A stretch of DNA of 64,000 nt from [Clostridium] clostridioforme AGR2157 (GTDB taxonomy: Bacteria; Bacillota; Clostridia; Lachnospirales; Lachnospiraceae): the NCBI RefSeq assembly GCF_000424325.1, contig NZ_AUJR01000015.1:32739-96738 (forward strand), in the 5' to 3' direction. The translations under genes and the position numbers were made by a program. Under the pieces are notes generated by a model. That model searched no databases and had not been told where the DNA came from. It worked only from the letters and a program-made list of their open reading frames with translations. Positions 26,057 to 35,200 of the stretch are shown here, piece by piece (position 1 is the stretch's first letter; every line of letters begins with the position of its first letter).

Positions 26057-27132
26057 GCAGGAAGGTAGTAGTAGGCATGTCAGGAGGAGTTGACTCCTCC
26101 GTGGCAGCCTGGCTGTTAAAGGAACAGGGTTACGACGTGATTGGCGTGACCATGCAGATTTGGCAGGACGAGGATACTGAGGTCCAGGAGGCAGAGGGCG
26201 GCTGCTGCGGTTTAAGCGCGGTGGACGACGCCAGAAGGGTTGCCATGGACCTGGGTATCCCTTATTATGTCATGAATTTCAAGGAAGAGTTCCGTAAAAA
26301 CGTGATGGATTATTTTGTAGGCGAGTACGTGGAGGGAAGGACGCCCAACCCGTGTATTGCCTGCAACCGCCATGTGAAGTGGGAGTCGCTGCTCAGGCGG
26401 AGCATTGCCATCGGGGCTGATTACATTGCCACTGGCCATTATGCGCAGATAGACAGGCTGCCGGGAGGGCGTTATTCCCTGAAAACCTCGGTGACCGCCT
26501 CAAAGGACCAGACATACGCTCTCTACAACCTGACCCAGGAACAGCTGTCCCATACCCTGATGCCTGTGGGAAGCTACCACAAGGAGGAGATACGGGACAT
26601 GGCAGAGCGCCTGGGACTTCCGGTGGCACATAAACCGGACAGCCAGGAGATATGCTTTATCCCGGACCACGATTACGCGTCATTTATTGAGGAATACACG
26701 GGCAGGGAGCTGCCGCACGGAAACTTCGTGGACCTGGACGGCAATGTTCTGGGCCGTCATAGGGGTATTACCCACTATACGGTGGGCCAGAGAAAGGGGC
26801 TGAACCTTTCCATGGGCCGCCCTGTTTTCGTGGTGGAAATACGCCCTGAAACAAATGAAGTTGTCATCGGTGACAACGAGGATGTATTTACAAATGTGCT
26901 CCGCTGCGGTAAACTGAACTGGATGGCAGTTGACGGACTTCATGGAAAGCCCATGGATGTCTTAGCCAAAATCAGATACAGCCACAAAGGAAGTCCCTGT
27001 ACCATCCGGGAAATCGGGGATGATATGGTGGAATGCCGTTTCCATGAGCCGGTCCGGGCCGTGACTCCCGGACAGGCCGTGGTATTTTACGACGGGGATT
27101 ATGTGGCAGGCGGAGGTACCATAATAAGATGA
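26053..27132 (+). CDS. mnmA: tRNA-specific 2-thiouridylase
   Basis: 359 residues, TTG start overlapping the iscU stop. The PP-loop VGMSGGVDSSVAAW binds ATP; NPCIACNR and QEICFIP hold the two catalytic cysteines. It thiolates U34 of tRNA-Lys, -Glu and -Gln. In Firmicutes it takes sulfur directly from a dedicated desulfurase, which fits the operon with iscS. Confidence 0.96.
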   Translation: MSRKVVVGMSGGVDSSVAAWLLKEQGYDVIGVTMQIWQDEDTEVQEAEGGCCGLSAVDDARRVAMDLGIPYYVMNFKEEFRKNVMDYFVGEYVEGRTPNPCIACNRHVKWESLLRRSIAIGADYIATGHYAQIDRLPGGRYSLKTSVTASKDQTYALYNLTQEQLSHTLMPVGSYHKEEIRDMAERLGLPVAHKPDSQEICFIPDHDYASFIEEYTGRELPHGNFVDLDGNVLGRHRGITHYTVGQRKGLNLSMGRPVFVVEIRPETNEVVIGDNEDVFTNVLRCGKLNWMAVDGLHGKPMDVLAKIRYSHKGSPCTIREIGDDMVECRFHEPVRAVTPGQAVVFYDGDYVAGGGTIIR

Positions 27133-28535
27133 AGCGGAAGATAAGAGAAAGCAGTGCCGCGTGTAAAAGCAGCGCGGCGCATACAGGCAGAATGGAACGT
27201 AACGGAATGGCACGTAACGGAATGGCACGTAACAAACGGCGGGTAAATGGTCTAGCCGCCATTGGACTGGCAGGCATCATGGCCGCCGGCATGAGTCTGA
27301 CCGGGTGCGGAAAATATGTGCCCGGCAGCGAGATGAAGGCCAGAATCCAGTCCGAAGGCGGGGAGGCATCCTGGAGCCAGGAGAGTCCGGCAGCCGGTGA
27401 GGCCTCAGGTGCATTGGGAGAAGGCGGTGCGGATGAAGGCGGTACAGCCGAAAGCGGTAAGGGTGAAGGCAGTAAGGCTGAGACCATCAAACTGGACACA
27501 GAGCGAACCACGGCACCCATGCCTCAGTTTGAGGATGTATCAGACACTGTCTATGTGAAATCATCAGACGGCGGCAGTGTTCGTATACGCTCTGCCTGCG
27601 ATACAGGGGACGATTCCAACATTCTGACATACGCCAGTCCCGGAACCGGACTAAAGCGTACCGGGAAGGGGGAGCAGTGGACCAGAATCGATTATAATGG
27701 AATGCCGGGTTACATATCATCCGGATATATAACCGCCCAGGTTCCGGAGACCGCGGCTGCGCTGCCCCAGGCATGTGTGGACAGCGGGGAGATAACCCTG
27801 AATCCTTCGTGGAAATACGCGGAGTTTTCCAAGATTTATTCGGGTGCGGCGGTACTGTACCGCTCCGAGGCAGCAAGCCCCAAGGGCATCACGGTTTGCG
27901 TCAATGCGGGGCATGGAACCAAGGGCGGTGCTTCTGTCAAGACGCTGTGTCATCCCGACGGCACTCCCAAGGTAACCGGAGGCACCACCGGCGCAGGGGC
28001 TACCTCTGCGGCAGCCGTGTCAGGCGGCATGACCTTTGCCGACGGAACCGCTGAGAGCAAGGTGACGCTGTCCATGGCAAAGATACTGAAGGATAAGCTG
28101 CTGGCAGCAGGATATGATGTGCTGATGATCCGGGAGAGCGACGATGTCCAGTTGGATAATATAGCCAGGACTGTCATAGCCAATAATGCAAGCGACTGCC
28201 ACATTGCCCTTCACTGGGATTCCACCACCAATAACAAGGGGGCATTTTACATGAGCGTCCCCAATGTGGAATCCTACCGGAACATGGAACCCGTAAAATC
28301 TCACTGGCAGCAGCATAATGCCCTTGGTGAAAGCCTGGTGGCAGGGCTTAAGGGGGCGGGAGTCAAGATATTCTCCGGCGGCTCCATGGCCATGGATCTG
28401 ACCCAGACTTCCTTCTCCACTGTGCCGTCCGTGGATATAGAGCTGGGAGATAAGGCTTCCGACCATTCTGCGGCCACGCTGACTACGCTGGCAGACGGCC
28501 TGGTGGCTGGGGTGAACCAGTATTTTGGGCAGTGA
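27129..28535 (+). CDS. N-acetylmuramoyl-L-alanine amidase lipoprotein with SH3 domain
   Basis: 468 residues; the start overlaps the mnmA stop (ATGA). A long basic N-terminal stretch with a repeated R-N-G-M-A unit precedes the signal helix, and the lipobox LTGC sits at about residues 57-60. A Gly/Glu/Ser-rich linker is followed by a bacterial SH3 domain (VYVKSSDGGSVRIRSACD), then an Amidase_3 domain with VCVNAGHGTK, SDCHIALHWDS and a late Glu in VDIELGDK. It would cut the stem peptide from peptidoglycan outside the cell. Its place behind sulfur-transfer genes is probably only a shared transcript. Confidence 0.88.
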   Translation: MKRKIRESSAACKSSAAHTGRMERNGMARNGMARNKRRVNGLAAIGLAGIMAAGMSLTGCGKYVPGSEMKARIQSEGGEASWSQESPAAGEASGALGEGGADEGGTAESGKGEGSKAETIKLDTERTTAPMPQFEDVSDTVYVKSSDGGSVRIRSACDTGDDSNILTYASPGTGLKRTGKGEQWTRIDYNGMPGYISSGYITAQVPETAAALPQACVDSGEITLNPSWKYAEFSKIYSGAAVLYRSEAASPKGITVCVNAGHGTKGGASVKTLCHPDGTPKVTGGTTGAGATSAAAVSGGMTFADGTAESKVTLSMAKILKDKLLAAGYDVLMIRESDDVQLDNIARTVIANNASDCHIALHWDSTTNNKGAFYMSVPNVESYRNMEPVKSHWQQHNALGESLVAGLKGAGVKIFSGGSMAMDLTQTSFSTVPSVDIELGDKASDHSAATLTTLADGLVAGVNQYFGQ

Positions 28536-28600
28536 TTCCTCCCTGAGTCGGAATAGAATGTAATAAGGCCCCACAGACAGTGAGGCCGGTATATTTGACT

Positions 28601-29338
28601 TTATTTGCGTACGAAATTTAAAAACTGGCGCAGCCTTGGATTTTCAGGGTTATCAATGAGTTCCTCAGGAGAACCGTCAGCCGCAATCATTCCGTTGTCC
28701 ATGAACAATATGCGGGTTGCTACGTTTCTTGCGAATTTGATTTCGTGGGTGACCAGGACCATGGTGGAATCCTCTTCGGCCAGCTGGCGGATGGTATTCA
28801 GCACTTCCCCTACAAGTTCAGGGTCCAGGGCAGAAGTGGGCTCGTCAAAAAGGAGGACATCCGGGTTAACAGCCAGGGCCCGGGCAATGGCCACACGCTG
28901 CTGCTGTCCGCCCGACATCTTGGCCGGGTAAAAATCCTTACGGTCCAGCATGCCTACTTTCTCTAAAAGCCGCAAGGATGTCTCCTCTGCTTCAGCCTTT
29001 GGTCTGTTCTGAACGGTCACAAGCGCCTCCATGACATTTTCCAAAGCTGTTTTATTCTTAAATAGATTATAGCCCTGGAATACCATGGCAGATTGACGCC
29101 GCAGGTTCCGTACTTCCTTAGAAGTATACCTGGCTGCGTCCACCCGCGCATTGCCGATCTGAATGATTCCCGTGGTGGGTATACACAGAAAGTTCAGGCA
29201 GCGCAGTAGGGTGGATTTTCCGGTACCCGATGGCCCCAGGATGGCCACTATTTCATTTTTCTTTATATTCAGATTAATGTCCTTTAGAACTTCTGTATCA
29301 GTTCCGAATGTTTTGGACAGATTTTCTACTGTAACCAT
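28601..29338 (-). CDS. polar amino acid ABC transporter ATP-binding protein
   Basis: 245 residues. Walker A GPSGTGKST, signature KMSGGQQQRVAIARAL, Walker B VLLFDEPTSALDPE and the H-loop VTHEIKFARNV match GlnQ/TcyN-type ATPases. Last gene of the minus-strand operon permease-binding protein-ATPase. Confidence 0.95.
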   Translation of the reverse strand: MVTVENLSKTFGTDTEVLKDINLNIKKNEIVAILGPSGTGKSTLLRCLNFLCIPTTGIIQIGNARVDAARYTSKEVRNLRRQSAMVFQGYNLFKNKTALENVMEALVTVQNRPKAEAEETSLRLLEKVGMLDRKDFYPAKMSGGQQQRVAIARALAVNPDVLLFDEPTSALDPELVGEVLNTIRQLAEEDSTMVLVTHEIKFARNVATRILFMDNGMIAADGSPEELIDNPENPRLRQFLNFVRK

Positions 29339-29376
29339 CTGTTATTTCCCTTCAACTGCAGATTTTCAGCTGTTAT

Positions 29377-30276
29377 TTAGTGGGTTGCCGTTAACCACTC
29401 GTCGCTAATAAGCTGGGATAAATCCTCATAGAACCATTTGGTGATGATTTCGGATACAGTTCCATCATCATGCATTTCTTTTAATACCACGTTGACAGCA
29501 TCGCGGAGTTCTGCTCCCTCCTCTGTGTCAGCAAACCACCAGCCTACGTTGTTTCCAAACAGCTTTTGGTCTAACATACGGAATTCCAGGTTCTGGGCTT
29601 TTTCTGCCTTTTCAATGTTGGTAACTGTATTTGCATAACAGTCAATGCGCCCCAGGGAACAATCCTGAAAGCCTGCATTTGAATCCTCATAGGTTACGAT
29701 TTCCCAATCATAATCAGGAGCCATGTTCTCAACCGTTGACTGAGCAGCCTGTCCGGCTGTCACTCCGATGGTACATCCCCGTAAATCATCCAGAGTCTTG
29801 TATTCGCTGTCCGGCCGGACTATGATGACCTGCGCATCCGCATAGATTGGGTCAGATGCAATATATGTTTTCAGACGGGCTTCGGTAATGGCAAAGCAGT
29901 TTGCGGCCACATCCACACGGCCGGTGTTTAATTCCCCAAACAGGGAGGCCATATCTGAAACCTGTTTCATCTCGATGGTCCATCCGGTGCGGGCTTCGAT
30001 TTCAGCCCAAAGGTCAGCTTCAGCTCCTGTCCAGTTTCCCTGGTCGTCAACCATGGAATAGGGTTCGCCGGTACCGGCAGTCCCTACAATGACAGTGCGG
30101 CTTTCAGCCTGTTCTGTATCATTGCCAGAATCGTTTGTCTTTGCATTTTCGGACTGGTTTGCCTGTGTGGTTTTGGCAGAGGCTGCAGGCTCCGGGTTCT
30201 GGCCTGAACAGCCTGCCATGGAAGCAGCTGCCAGGGCTGCCGAGATAATAAGAGCGGTTGCTTTTTTGCTTTTCAT
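29377..30276 (-). CDS. amino acid ABC transporter substrate-binding lipoprotein
   Basis: 299 residues. A signal peptide ends in MAGC, giving a lipidated Cys at about residue 23, then a Ser/Thr/Gln/Asn linker. The SBP_bac_3 fold begins near VIVGTAGTGEPYSMVDDQGN and includes GCTIGVTAGQAAQSTVE. The family binds cystine, glutamine, arginine and similar. The ligand is not determined here. Confidence 0.93.
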   Translation of the reverse strand: MKSKKATALIISAALAAASMAGCSGQNPEPAASAKTTQANQSENAKTNDSGNDTEQAESRTVIVGTAGTGEPYSMVDDQGNWTGAEADLWAEIEARTGWTIEMKQVSDMASLFGELNTGRVDVAANCFAITEARLKTYIASDPIYADAQVIIVRPDSEYKTLDDLRGCTIGVTAGQAAQSTVENMAPDYDWEIVTYEDSNAGFQDCSLGRIDCYANTVTNIEKAEKAQNLEFRMLDQKLFGNNVGWWFADTEEGAELRDAVNVVLKEMHDDGTVSEIITKWFYEDLSQLISDEWLTATH

Positions 30277-30319
30277 ATGTTTCCTCCATGATGAATATTA
30301 TAATATATAAGTAAACGGT

Positions 30320-30985
30320 CTAAAAAATAGCATTGCACCGTTTTTCCAATACTTTCTGAAAAGCCGTGAGAATCAGTGTTATAACCCAGTAAATCAACAT
30401 GACGCAAGCATAGCACTCAAAGAACTGGAAGGTGTTGGCTCCTTCGATTTTTGCGGCCCCCATCACATCCCGGACTCCAACCAGGAATGCCAGGGATGAC
30501 ATTTTAAAAAGATTAATCAGGTCATTGAATAAAGGCGGCAAGGCAACCCGTATTGCCTGGGGAATGACTATTCTCATTGTCATCTGGAAACCTGTCATGC
30601 CAAAGGCCATGGCTGCTTCCCTTTGCCCCTCATCCACGGAAATCAATGCCCCGCGGATGGATTCTGAAACAAACGCTCCCATGTTCAGGCTCATGATGAC
30701 CGCAACAGCCACGGTGGGAGACATATTAAGGATAAGGGAACTTAGGTTGGCCAGCCCGTAATAGAAAAAGAACAGCTGGGCGGCAACCGGTGTACCGCGG
30801 ACAAAGGATATCCAGATTTTTAAAACCTGGCTCACTCCCTTTACTTTGTAATAGCTGATAATGGCAAAGATCATTCCGATGACAAGCGAGAAAACGGCAC
30901 TGATAATGGTCAGGGTCAGAGTCACATTCAGCTTGCCAGCAATATAGGGAAGTGTTTGAAAGAAATAGCTCCAGTTAAATTTCAT
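30320..30985 (-). CDS. polar amino acid ABC transporter permease
   Basis: 221 residues. ATG 30985 is chosen because AGGGG lies six bases upstream; an earlier ATG at 31000 lacks a site. LTLTIISAVFSLVIGM and FVRGTPVAAQLFFFYYGLAN are the standard opening of HisM/GlnP permeases, and the EAA loop is EGQREAAMAFGMTG. It forms the membrane channel of the importer; first gene of the operon. Confidence 0.93.
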   Translation of the reverse strand: MKFNWSYFFQTLPYIAGKLNVTLTLTIISAVFSLVIGMIFAIISYYKVKGVSQVLKIWISFVRGTPVAAQLFFFYYGLANLSSLILNMSPTVAVAVIMSLNMGAFVSESIRGALISVDEGQREAAMAFGMTGFQMTMRIVIPQAIRVALPPLFNDLINLFKMSSLAFLVGVRDVMGAAKIEGANTFQFFECYACVMLIYWVITLILTAFQKVLEKRCNAIF

Positions 30986-31238
30986 ACCATACCCCTTCAT
31001 GATGCTTTATCTTTATGTATAATTGATACAGCTTTGAACAGCAGACATATTATATATCGCAAAATGCATGAAATCCAGTTGACAAAATCTATGGGGGAAT
31101 TGTGCCGTATAGATATTATGAATGATGTTAAAAATGTAAATGTAAGGAAAACGTAAATCCTTCCGCATTTACAAATTAAACCTGATGAGTTACAATGAAC
31201 ATAACACCAAAGGTTTGTTCAAGACAAGGAGGGATAAC

Positions 31239-32042
31239 ATGAAATTAATGAAACGTCTGCTGGCAGTGGTGCTGGGAGCAGCCCTGTTATGTCCCATGAC
31301 CGCTTATGCGGCTCAGTCACAGGAAGCATTGGAACTGTATAAGGCAGTGGAAGCCAAGAACCAGAACATGACGGATATGAACGCCTTTTACGATTTCAAG
31401 ATGAAGATGACAGGCAGCCTGCTTGAGAATGAAGGTATCAGTCCCATCGACATGCGGCTGGAGATGAATATGAAGATGAATCATATGCAGGACCCGAACC
31501 AGCTGCGCTATATGGCCTATTGCCGTATGACGGTTCCGGACAGCGAGCCCATCACCTATTCCATGTATTATATGGACGGCTATGTCTATATGGATATGCT
31601 GGGACAGAAGGTGAAGTATCCCATGGCCATGGGCGACATGATGAATCAGGCCATGGCGTCATCCAAGGCCTTCGATGTGCCGGAGGATTTGATTGGGGAT
31701 TTCAATCTGTGGGATGAGGGCGAGAACAAGGTTATCGGCTATACCATCAACGATGCCAGGATGAACGAGTACATGCAGATGGTACTTGGCTCTACCGGAC
31801 TTACAGGCATGCTGGACGGTCTTGACATGAAGCTTCACAATATCCGCGGAGAGTATGTGGTTAATCCGGCCGGCGACTGCATTAAGATGCGCCTCAAGAT
31901 GGATATGGATATGACCATGCAGGGTGAGACCTTCAGCGTGAGCCTGGACGGCGATGTGGGAATAGCGGACCCCGGCCAGCCCGTGGATGTACCTGTTCCA
32001 AATCCTGCGGAATATACCGAGATGCAGGCAGCAGCCAGTTAA
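31239..32042 (+). CDS. secreted DUF6612-like protein
   Basis: 267 residues from ATG 31239, which follows AAGGAGGG. A cleavable signal peptide (LLAVVLGAALLCPMTAYAA) is followed by a methionine-rich beta-sheet domain with repeated MYYMDGYVYMDMLGQKVK-like strands, resembling the LolA-like fold seen in DUF6612/YdhK-type proteins. Met content is striking (over 10%). No lipobox. Function unknown; it may bind lipids or shield the surface. A terminator follows. Confidence 0.75.
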   Translation: MKLMKRLLAVVLGAALLCPMTAYAAQSQEALELYKAVEAKNQNMTDMNAFYDFKMKMTGSLLENEGISPIDMRLEMNMKMNHMQDPNQLRYMAYCRMTVPDSEPITYSMYYMDGYVYMDMLGQKVKYPMAMGDMMNQAMASSKAFDVPEDLIGDFNLWDEGENKVIGYTINDARMNEYMQMVLGSTGLTGMLDGLDMKLHNIRGEYVVNPAGDCIKMRLKMDMDMTMQGETFSVSLDGDVGIADPGQPVDVPVPNPAEYTEMQAAAS

Positions 32043-32105
32043 AGGGGATTTGAGGTCATTTTTAAGATAGTTTGAAAATATGCTGAAAATGTCTAAAAAA
32101 TTAAC

Positions 32106-32163
32106 GCCAACTACTACACAAAACACGGATTTTAGTGTATAATGCAGTAGTTGGCATTTTTTT
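32106..32163 (+). terminator. terminator of the DUF6612-like gene, abutting the tRNA gene
   Basis: GCCAACTACT (32106-32115) and AGTAGTTGGC (32146-32155) form a perfect 10-bp stem with a 30-base loop, then a T7 run. The first base of the tRNA follows immediately. Confidence 0.8.
32115..32143 (+). promoter_or_regulatory. candidate tRNA promoter inside the terminator loop
   Basis: TACACA (32115-32120), a 17-base spacer and TATAAT (32138-32143). The -10 is perfect, the -35 matches four of six. It lies in the loop of the preceding terminator. Confidence 0.5.
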
Positions 32164-32252
32164 GGAGGAGTACCCAAGTGGCTGAAGGGTCTGGCTTCGA
32201 ACACCAGTAGGTCGGTAGCACCGGCGCGAGGGTTCAAATCCCTCCTCCTCCG
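32164..32252 (+). tRNA. tRNA-Ser(CGA)
   Basis: Acceptor arms GGAGGAG and CTCCTCC with discriminator G. D-arm CCC...GGG, anticodon arm CTGGC-TTCGAAC-ACCAG with anticodon CGA (codon UCG), a long type-II variable arm, and T-arm GAGGGTTCAAATCCCTC. CCA is not encoded. The 31-39 position is a C-A mismatch. Followed by a terminator. Confidence 0.92.
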
Positions 32253-32304
32253 TTTGTGCAATGAGGACAGTCCATAAAGACTGTACCTGAAACAGAACAC
32301 ATAC

Positions 32305-32361
32305 CAGCACAATGCCCGGAACGGGCCGTTTCCACGGTCTTTCGGGCATTGTGCTGTTTTT
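32305..32361 (+). terminator. intrinsic terminator after tRNA-Ser
   Basis: CAGCACAATGCCCG and CGGGCATTGTGCTG form a perfect 14-bp stem around a 24-base loop, followed by T5. Confidence 0.9.
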
Positions 32362-32373
32362 GCGCTGTCACGA

Positions 32374-34647
32374 TTAAAGACATTTGCTCCAGCCGCAGCT
32401 TTTACACAGGTTACAGCCGCCCTCGAATACCAGGGGTTCGCCGCATTCCGGGCAGAGCATTTTTTGATTGCGTATCTTTACTGCCTGGGGTTTGGGCGGC
32501 TTTAACGGCGTGTGGCCTGCGACGCCATTTTTCTGTGCCAGATCATCCTGGACTTCGTTATACATGTCCAGCAGGGCATTGCCCACGGCCATGGGACAGC
32601 AGGAACCGCGGCTGGTATCTTTCATGGTGGCCCTGCGAACCGTGTAGGAAGGGCAGGAACCGGTGGAATTCAGCTGGTCTATGATGGTGTGGATGTCAAT
32701 GCCGCCCCTGGCGCTGATGGAGATCATGCGGGAGAGCCCAATCATAAAGTTGTTGCAGCCTCCGGTGGAGCCCTTGCTCAGGTAGGCTTCCAGCAGAGCC
32801 CCTGAATAAGGGTCAAAGAGCGCGATGCAGTGAAGGCTTCCGCAGCCCGTGATGAGCTTGCGCTTCTTGCCTATGACATCGTCGTTGACCTGAATGATTT
32901 CGCCCCTGCCCAGTCCCTCGCCTGCCACGGCGCCTTTCTGCTTCTTTTCCTCCTCCGGCGTCAGGATGCCGACGCGCTTGCAGCCGTCCCTGAATATGGT
33001 GATGCCCTTTAATCCCTTTTCATAGGCATACAGGTACAGCTGCCCGGTTTCCTCCACCGTAAACTGGCTGGGCACATTGACGGTGGAGCTGATGGAGGCG
33101 TCGATGTGTTCCTGCCAGACGGACTGCATTCCGATACGCTGGCGGTAATCCAGGGTCATGGCCGTGACAAAGAAGTCTGGCAAAAGGGAGTCATCGGTAA
33201 TCTTGTGTTCCTTCATATAAGTTTCCACGATTCTGGTATATACCTTATAAAATACATCCTTTCCGTGGAGAGACTCGGTCTTGCGTTCATAGTAATTGGC
33301 AAAGACCGGCTCGATGCCGCCGGATATTCCCAGCATGGTGGACAGGGTGCCGGTGGGGGCAATGGTCAGGAGCTGGGAGTTATGGAGTCCATACTTTTTC
33401 ACCAGTTCCCTGGTGGGGACGGAGGTATTGGCCTGAAAGAAAGGCGTTTCCATGATTTCTCCGGCATGGCACCGGGGAAATGGACCCTTTTCCTTTGCCA
33501 GAAGGGCGGAGGCTGCAATGGCCGTGTCCGCCATGGCAAAGCCGATGCGGCCGCACAGCTTGAGGGAAGCAGAATCCCCGTAGGCCAGCCCCAGCTTGAT
33601 GAGCATATCTGCCAGCCCCATGATACCCAGACCAATCTGTCTCCAGTCCCTTACGCTTTCCTGCTGTTCCTTCAGGGGATGGAGGGGCATTCCCTCATCC
33701 AGTACCTCGTTTAAGGCCCGCACACAGTCGCGTACGCACTGTTTGAAGCCGTCGAAATCAAAGGAGGCCATGGATGTAAAGGGTTCCACGACAAACTGGG
33801 ACAGATTAATGCTTCCCAGAAGGCAGCTTCCGCCTGCCGGAAGGGGTTCCTCGGCGCAGGGGTTGACGCCTGCATAGGAAAATTCCTTTGTATTGCTGAG
33901 CAGGTTCCACTCCTTGACGCGGTCCCAGAACAGGGCTCCCGGTTCCGCGTAGTCCCAGTTTGTCTCTGCAATGTGGTGGAACAGTTCCCGCGCATTTACA
34001 GTCTGCTGTATGATTTCGCCTGTGGCTTCCCTTGTGTAGTGGAGAAGAAAATCACGGTTGTTCTTAACTGCCTCCATAAAAGCATCGGAGATGCGGATGG
34101 ATATGTTTGCCTTGGTGACCCTGGACAGGTCGGTCTTGATGTCGATGAACTGCTCCACATCCGGATGGGAACAGTCAATGGATATCATGAGGGCGCCCCG
34201 CCGTCCATTCTGTCCGATGAGCTCCGTGACCAGGGAATAGAGGTCCATAAAGGAAACGGCTCCGGAGGTCTCCTTGGCCGCATTGTTGATTTTAGCTCCC
34301 CTGGGACTTAACAGAGAGATGTCAATGCCGCATCCGCCGCCGTAGCTGTATGTACGCGCCAGCTTTTTCGCACATTCAAAAATGCTCTCAATCTCATCCT
34401 GGGGAGGTTCGATGACATAGCAGTTGGAGAGCGTGATTTTCCGCCCAACATATTCCAGGCCCCGGTTGGCCAGTATCCTTCCCCCAAAAAGAAACTTCTT
34501 TTCCCGTATCAGCCCTGCAATCGTGCCGTTTCCCCCGCTGACGCGCCCAAGCCACTGTTCAAAGGTTTCATTCTGATAACGGTATTTGTGTTTCCAGATA
34601 TCGATTCCCAGCTGGTTATCAGCTCCCAGCCACTCCTGTATTTCCAT
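32374..34647 (-). CDS. nrdJ: adenosylcobalamin-dependent (class II) ribonucleotide reductase
   Basis: 757 residues. KITLSNCYVIEPP and NPCAEEPLPAGGSCLLGSIN carry the redox Cys and the N-x-C-x-E radical site; GGCGIDISLLSPRGAKINN is the substrate loop. The C-terminus has a zinc-ribbon (CPECGEPL, then CKSCGWSKC), common in this family. It reduces ribonucleotides to deoxyribonucleotides with coenzyme B12 and needs no oxygen. Two NrdR boxes cover the upstream region. ATG 34647 follows GGAGGG. Confidence 0.95.
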   Translation of the reverse strand: MEIQEWLGADNQLGIDIWKHKYRYQNETFEQWLGRVSGGNGTIAGLIREKKFLFGGRILANRGLEYVGRKITLSNCYVIEPPQDEIESIFECAKKLARTYSYGGGCGIDISLLSPRGAKINNAAKETSGAVSFMDLYSLVTELIGQNGRRGALMISIDCSHPDVEQFIDIKTDLSRVTKANISIRISDAFMEAVKNNRDFLLHYTREATGEIIQQTVNARELFHHIAETNWDYAEPGALFWDRVKEWNLLSNTKEFSYAGVNPCAEEPLPAGGSCLLGSINLSQFVVEPFTSMASFDFDGFKQCVRDCVRALNEVLDEGMPLHPLKEQQESVRDWRQIGLGIMGLADMLIKLGLAYGDSASLKLCGRIGFAMADTAIAASALLAKEKGPFPRCHAGEIMETPFFQANTSVPTRELVKKYGLHNSQLLTIAPTGTLSTMLGISGGIEPVFANYYERKTESLHGKDVFYKVYTRIVETYMKEHKITDDSLLPDFFVTAMTLDYRQRIGMQSVWQEHIDASISSTVNVPSQFTVEETGQLYLYAYEKGLKGITIFRDGCKRVGILTPEEEKKQKGAVAGEGLGRGEIIQVNDDVIGKKRKLITGCGSLHCIALFDPYSGALLEAYLSKGSTGGCNNFMIGLSRMISISARGGIDIHTIIDQLNSTGSCPSYTVRRATMKDTSRGSCCPMAVGNALLDMYNEVQDDLAQKNGVAGHTPLKPPKPQAVKIRNQKMLCPECGEPLVFEGGCNLCKSCGWSKCL

Positions 34648-34663
34648 ATAATTACACCCTCCG

Positions 34664-34709
34664 TTCTATATATTGTGTTAAAAATAATAATATCACAATA
34701 TATAGTGCA
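34664..34709 (-). promoter_or_regulatory. paired NrdR boxes upstream of nrdJ
   Basis: TTCTATATATTGTGTT (34664-34679) and TCACAATATATAGTGCA (34693-34709) match the NrdR box (acaCwATATaTwGTgt). Centres are about 30 bases apart, close to three helical turns, as expected for a NrdR repressor bound to both. Confidence 0.8.
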
Positions 34710-34743
34710 TTTCAAGGCCTGGGAAGGCATGGGTTAAAAATGC

Positions 34744-34778
34744 GCAAAAAAATGCAGCCCTGGTTCATCAGGACTGCA
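34744..34778 (-). terminator. intrinsic terminator for the short gene at 34954-35136
   Basis: On the minus strand GCAGTCCTG and CAGGGCTGC pair (one mismatch) around GATGAAC-like loop bases and are followed by T7. The 170 bases between it and the gene hold an open frame but no start with a ribosome site. Confidence 0.65.
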
Positions 34779-34953
34779 TGCGGTTTTCAGGTAATTCCTG
34801 AGGGAAATCATGGGTGGCGCTGTCTGCGCCGGGCAAATCAATTTCAGGAATGTCTCCATCCCCATAGGTGCTGCTGTTTCTGCCTGGGAGTTCCAGGGGT
34901 TCCTGTCTGCCGGGCTCCTGCCCTCCTGGTATCTGTATTCCGTCCATGTGCCA

Positions 34954-35136
34954 TCATCCTTCCGTAAACATATTTTCCACGTAGTTGCGCATTTCCTCAT
35001 GGCTTTTTATGTTTCTGGCCCTGTTTACCACATGTTCCTGTTCCGGCTCCGTAAGACCGGAGAAACGGCTCATGGCTTCAGGATTCATGGCCAGCTCCAT
35101 GGTAAATCCAATGGGAAGTTCATCTCGCTCTATCAT
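34954..35136 (-). CDS. small conserved hypothetical protein
   Basis: 60 residues from ATG 35136 with AGG eight bases upstream. The pattern ELPIGFTMELAMNPEAMSRF followed by LTEPEQEHVVNRARNIKSHE is a compact helical protein of a type common in Lachnospiraceae genomes, without an assigned role. It starts 65 bases before the stop of the anti-sigma gene's transcript end (minus strand), so it could be co-transcribed or have its own promoter. Confidence 0.7.
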   Translation of the reverse strand: MIERDELPIGFTMELAMNPEAMSRFSGLTEPEQEHVVNRARNIKSHEEMRNYVENMFTEG

Positions 35137-35200
35137 ATTCATCACCTCAGTATTAGTATGGAAGGCGGGGGTGGAAAATATGCATGGCCGGATTCAGTAT

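Noticed and set aside
34734..34953. Open frame ending before the nrdJ side (minus strand)
   Set aside because: No start codon with a ribosome site; low-complexity Pro/Thr product; it contains the terminator hairpin at its end.
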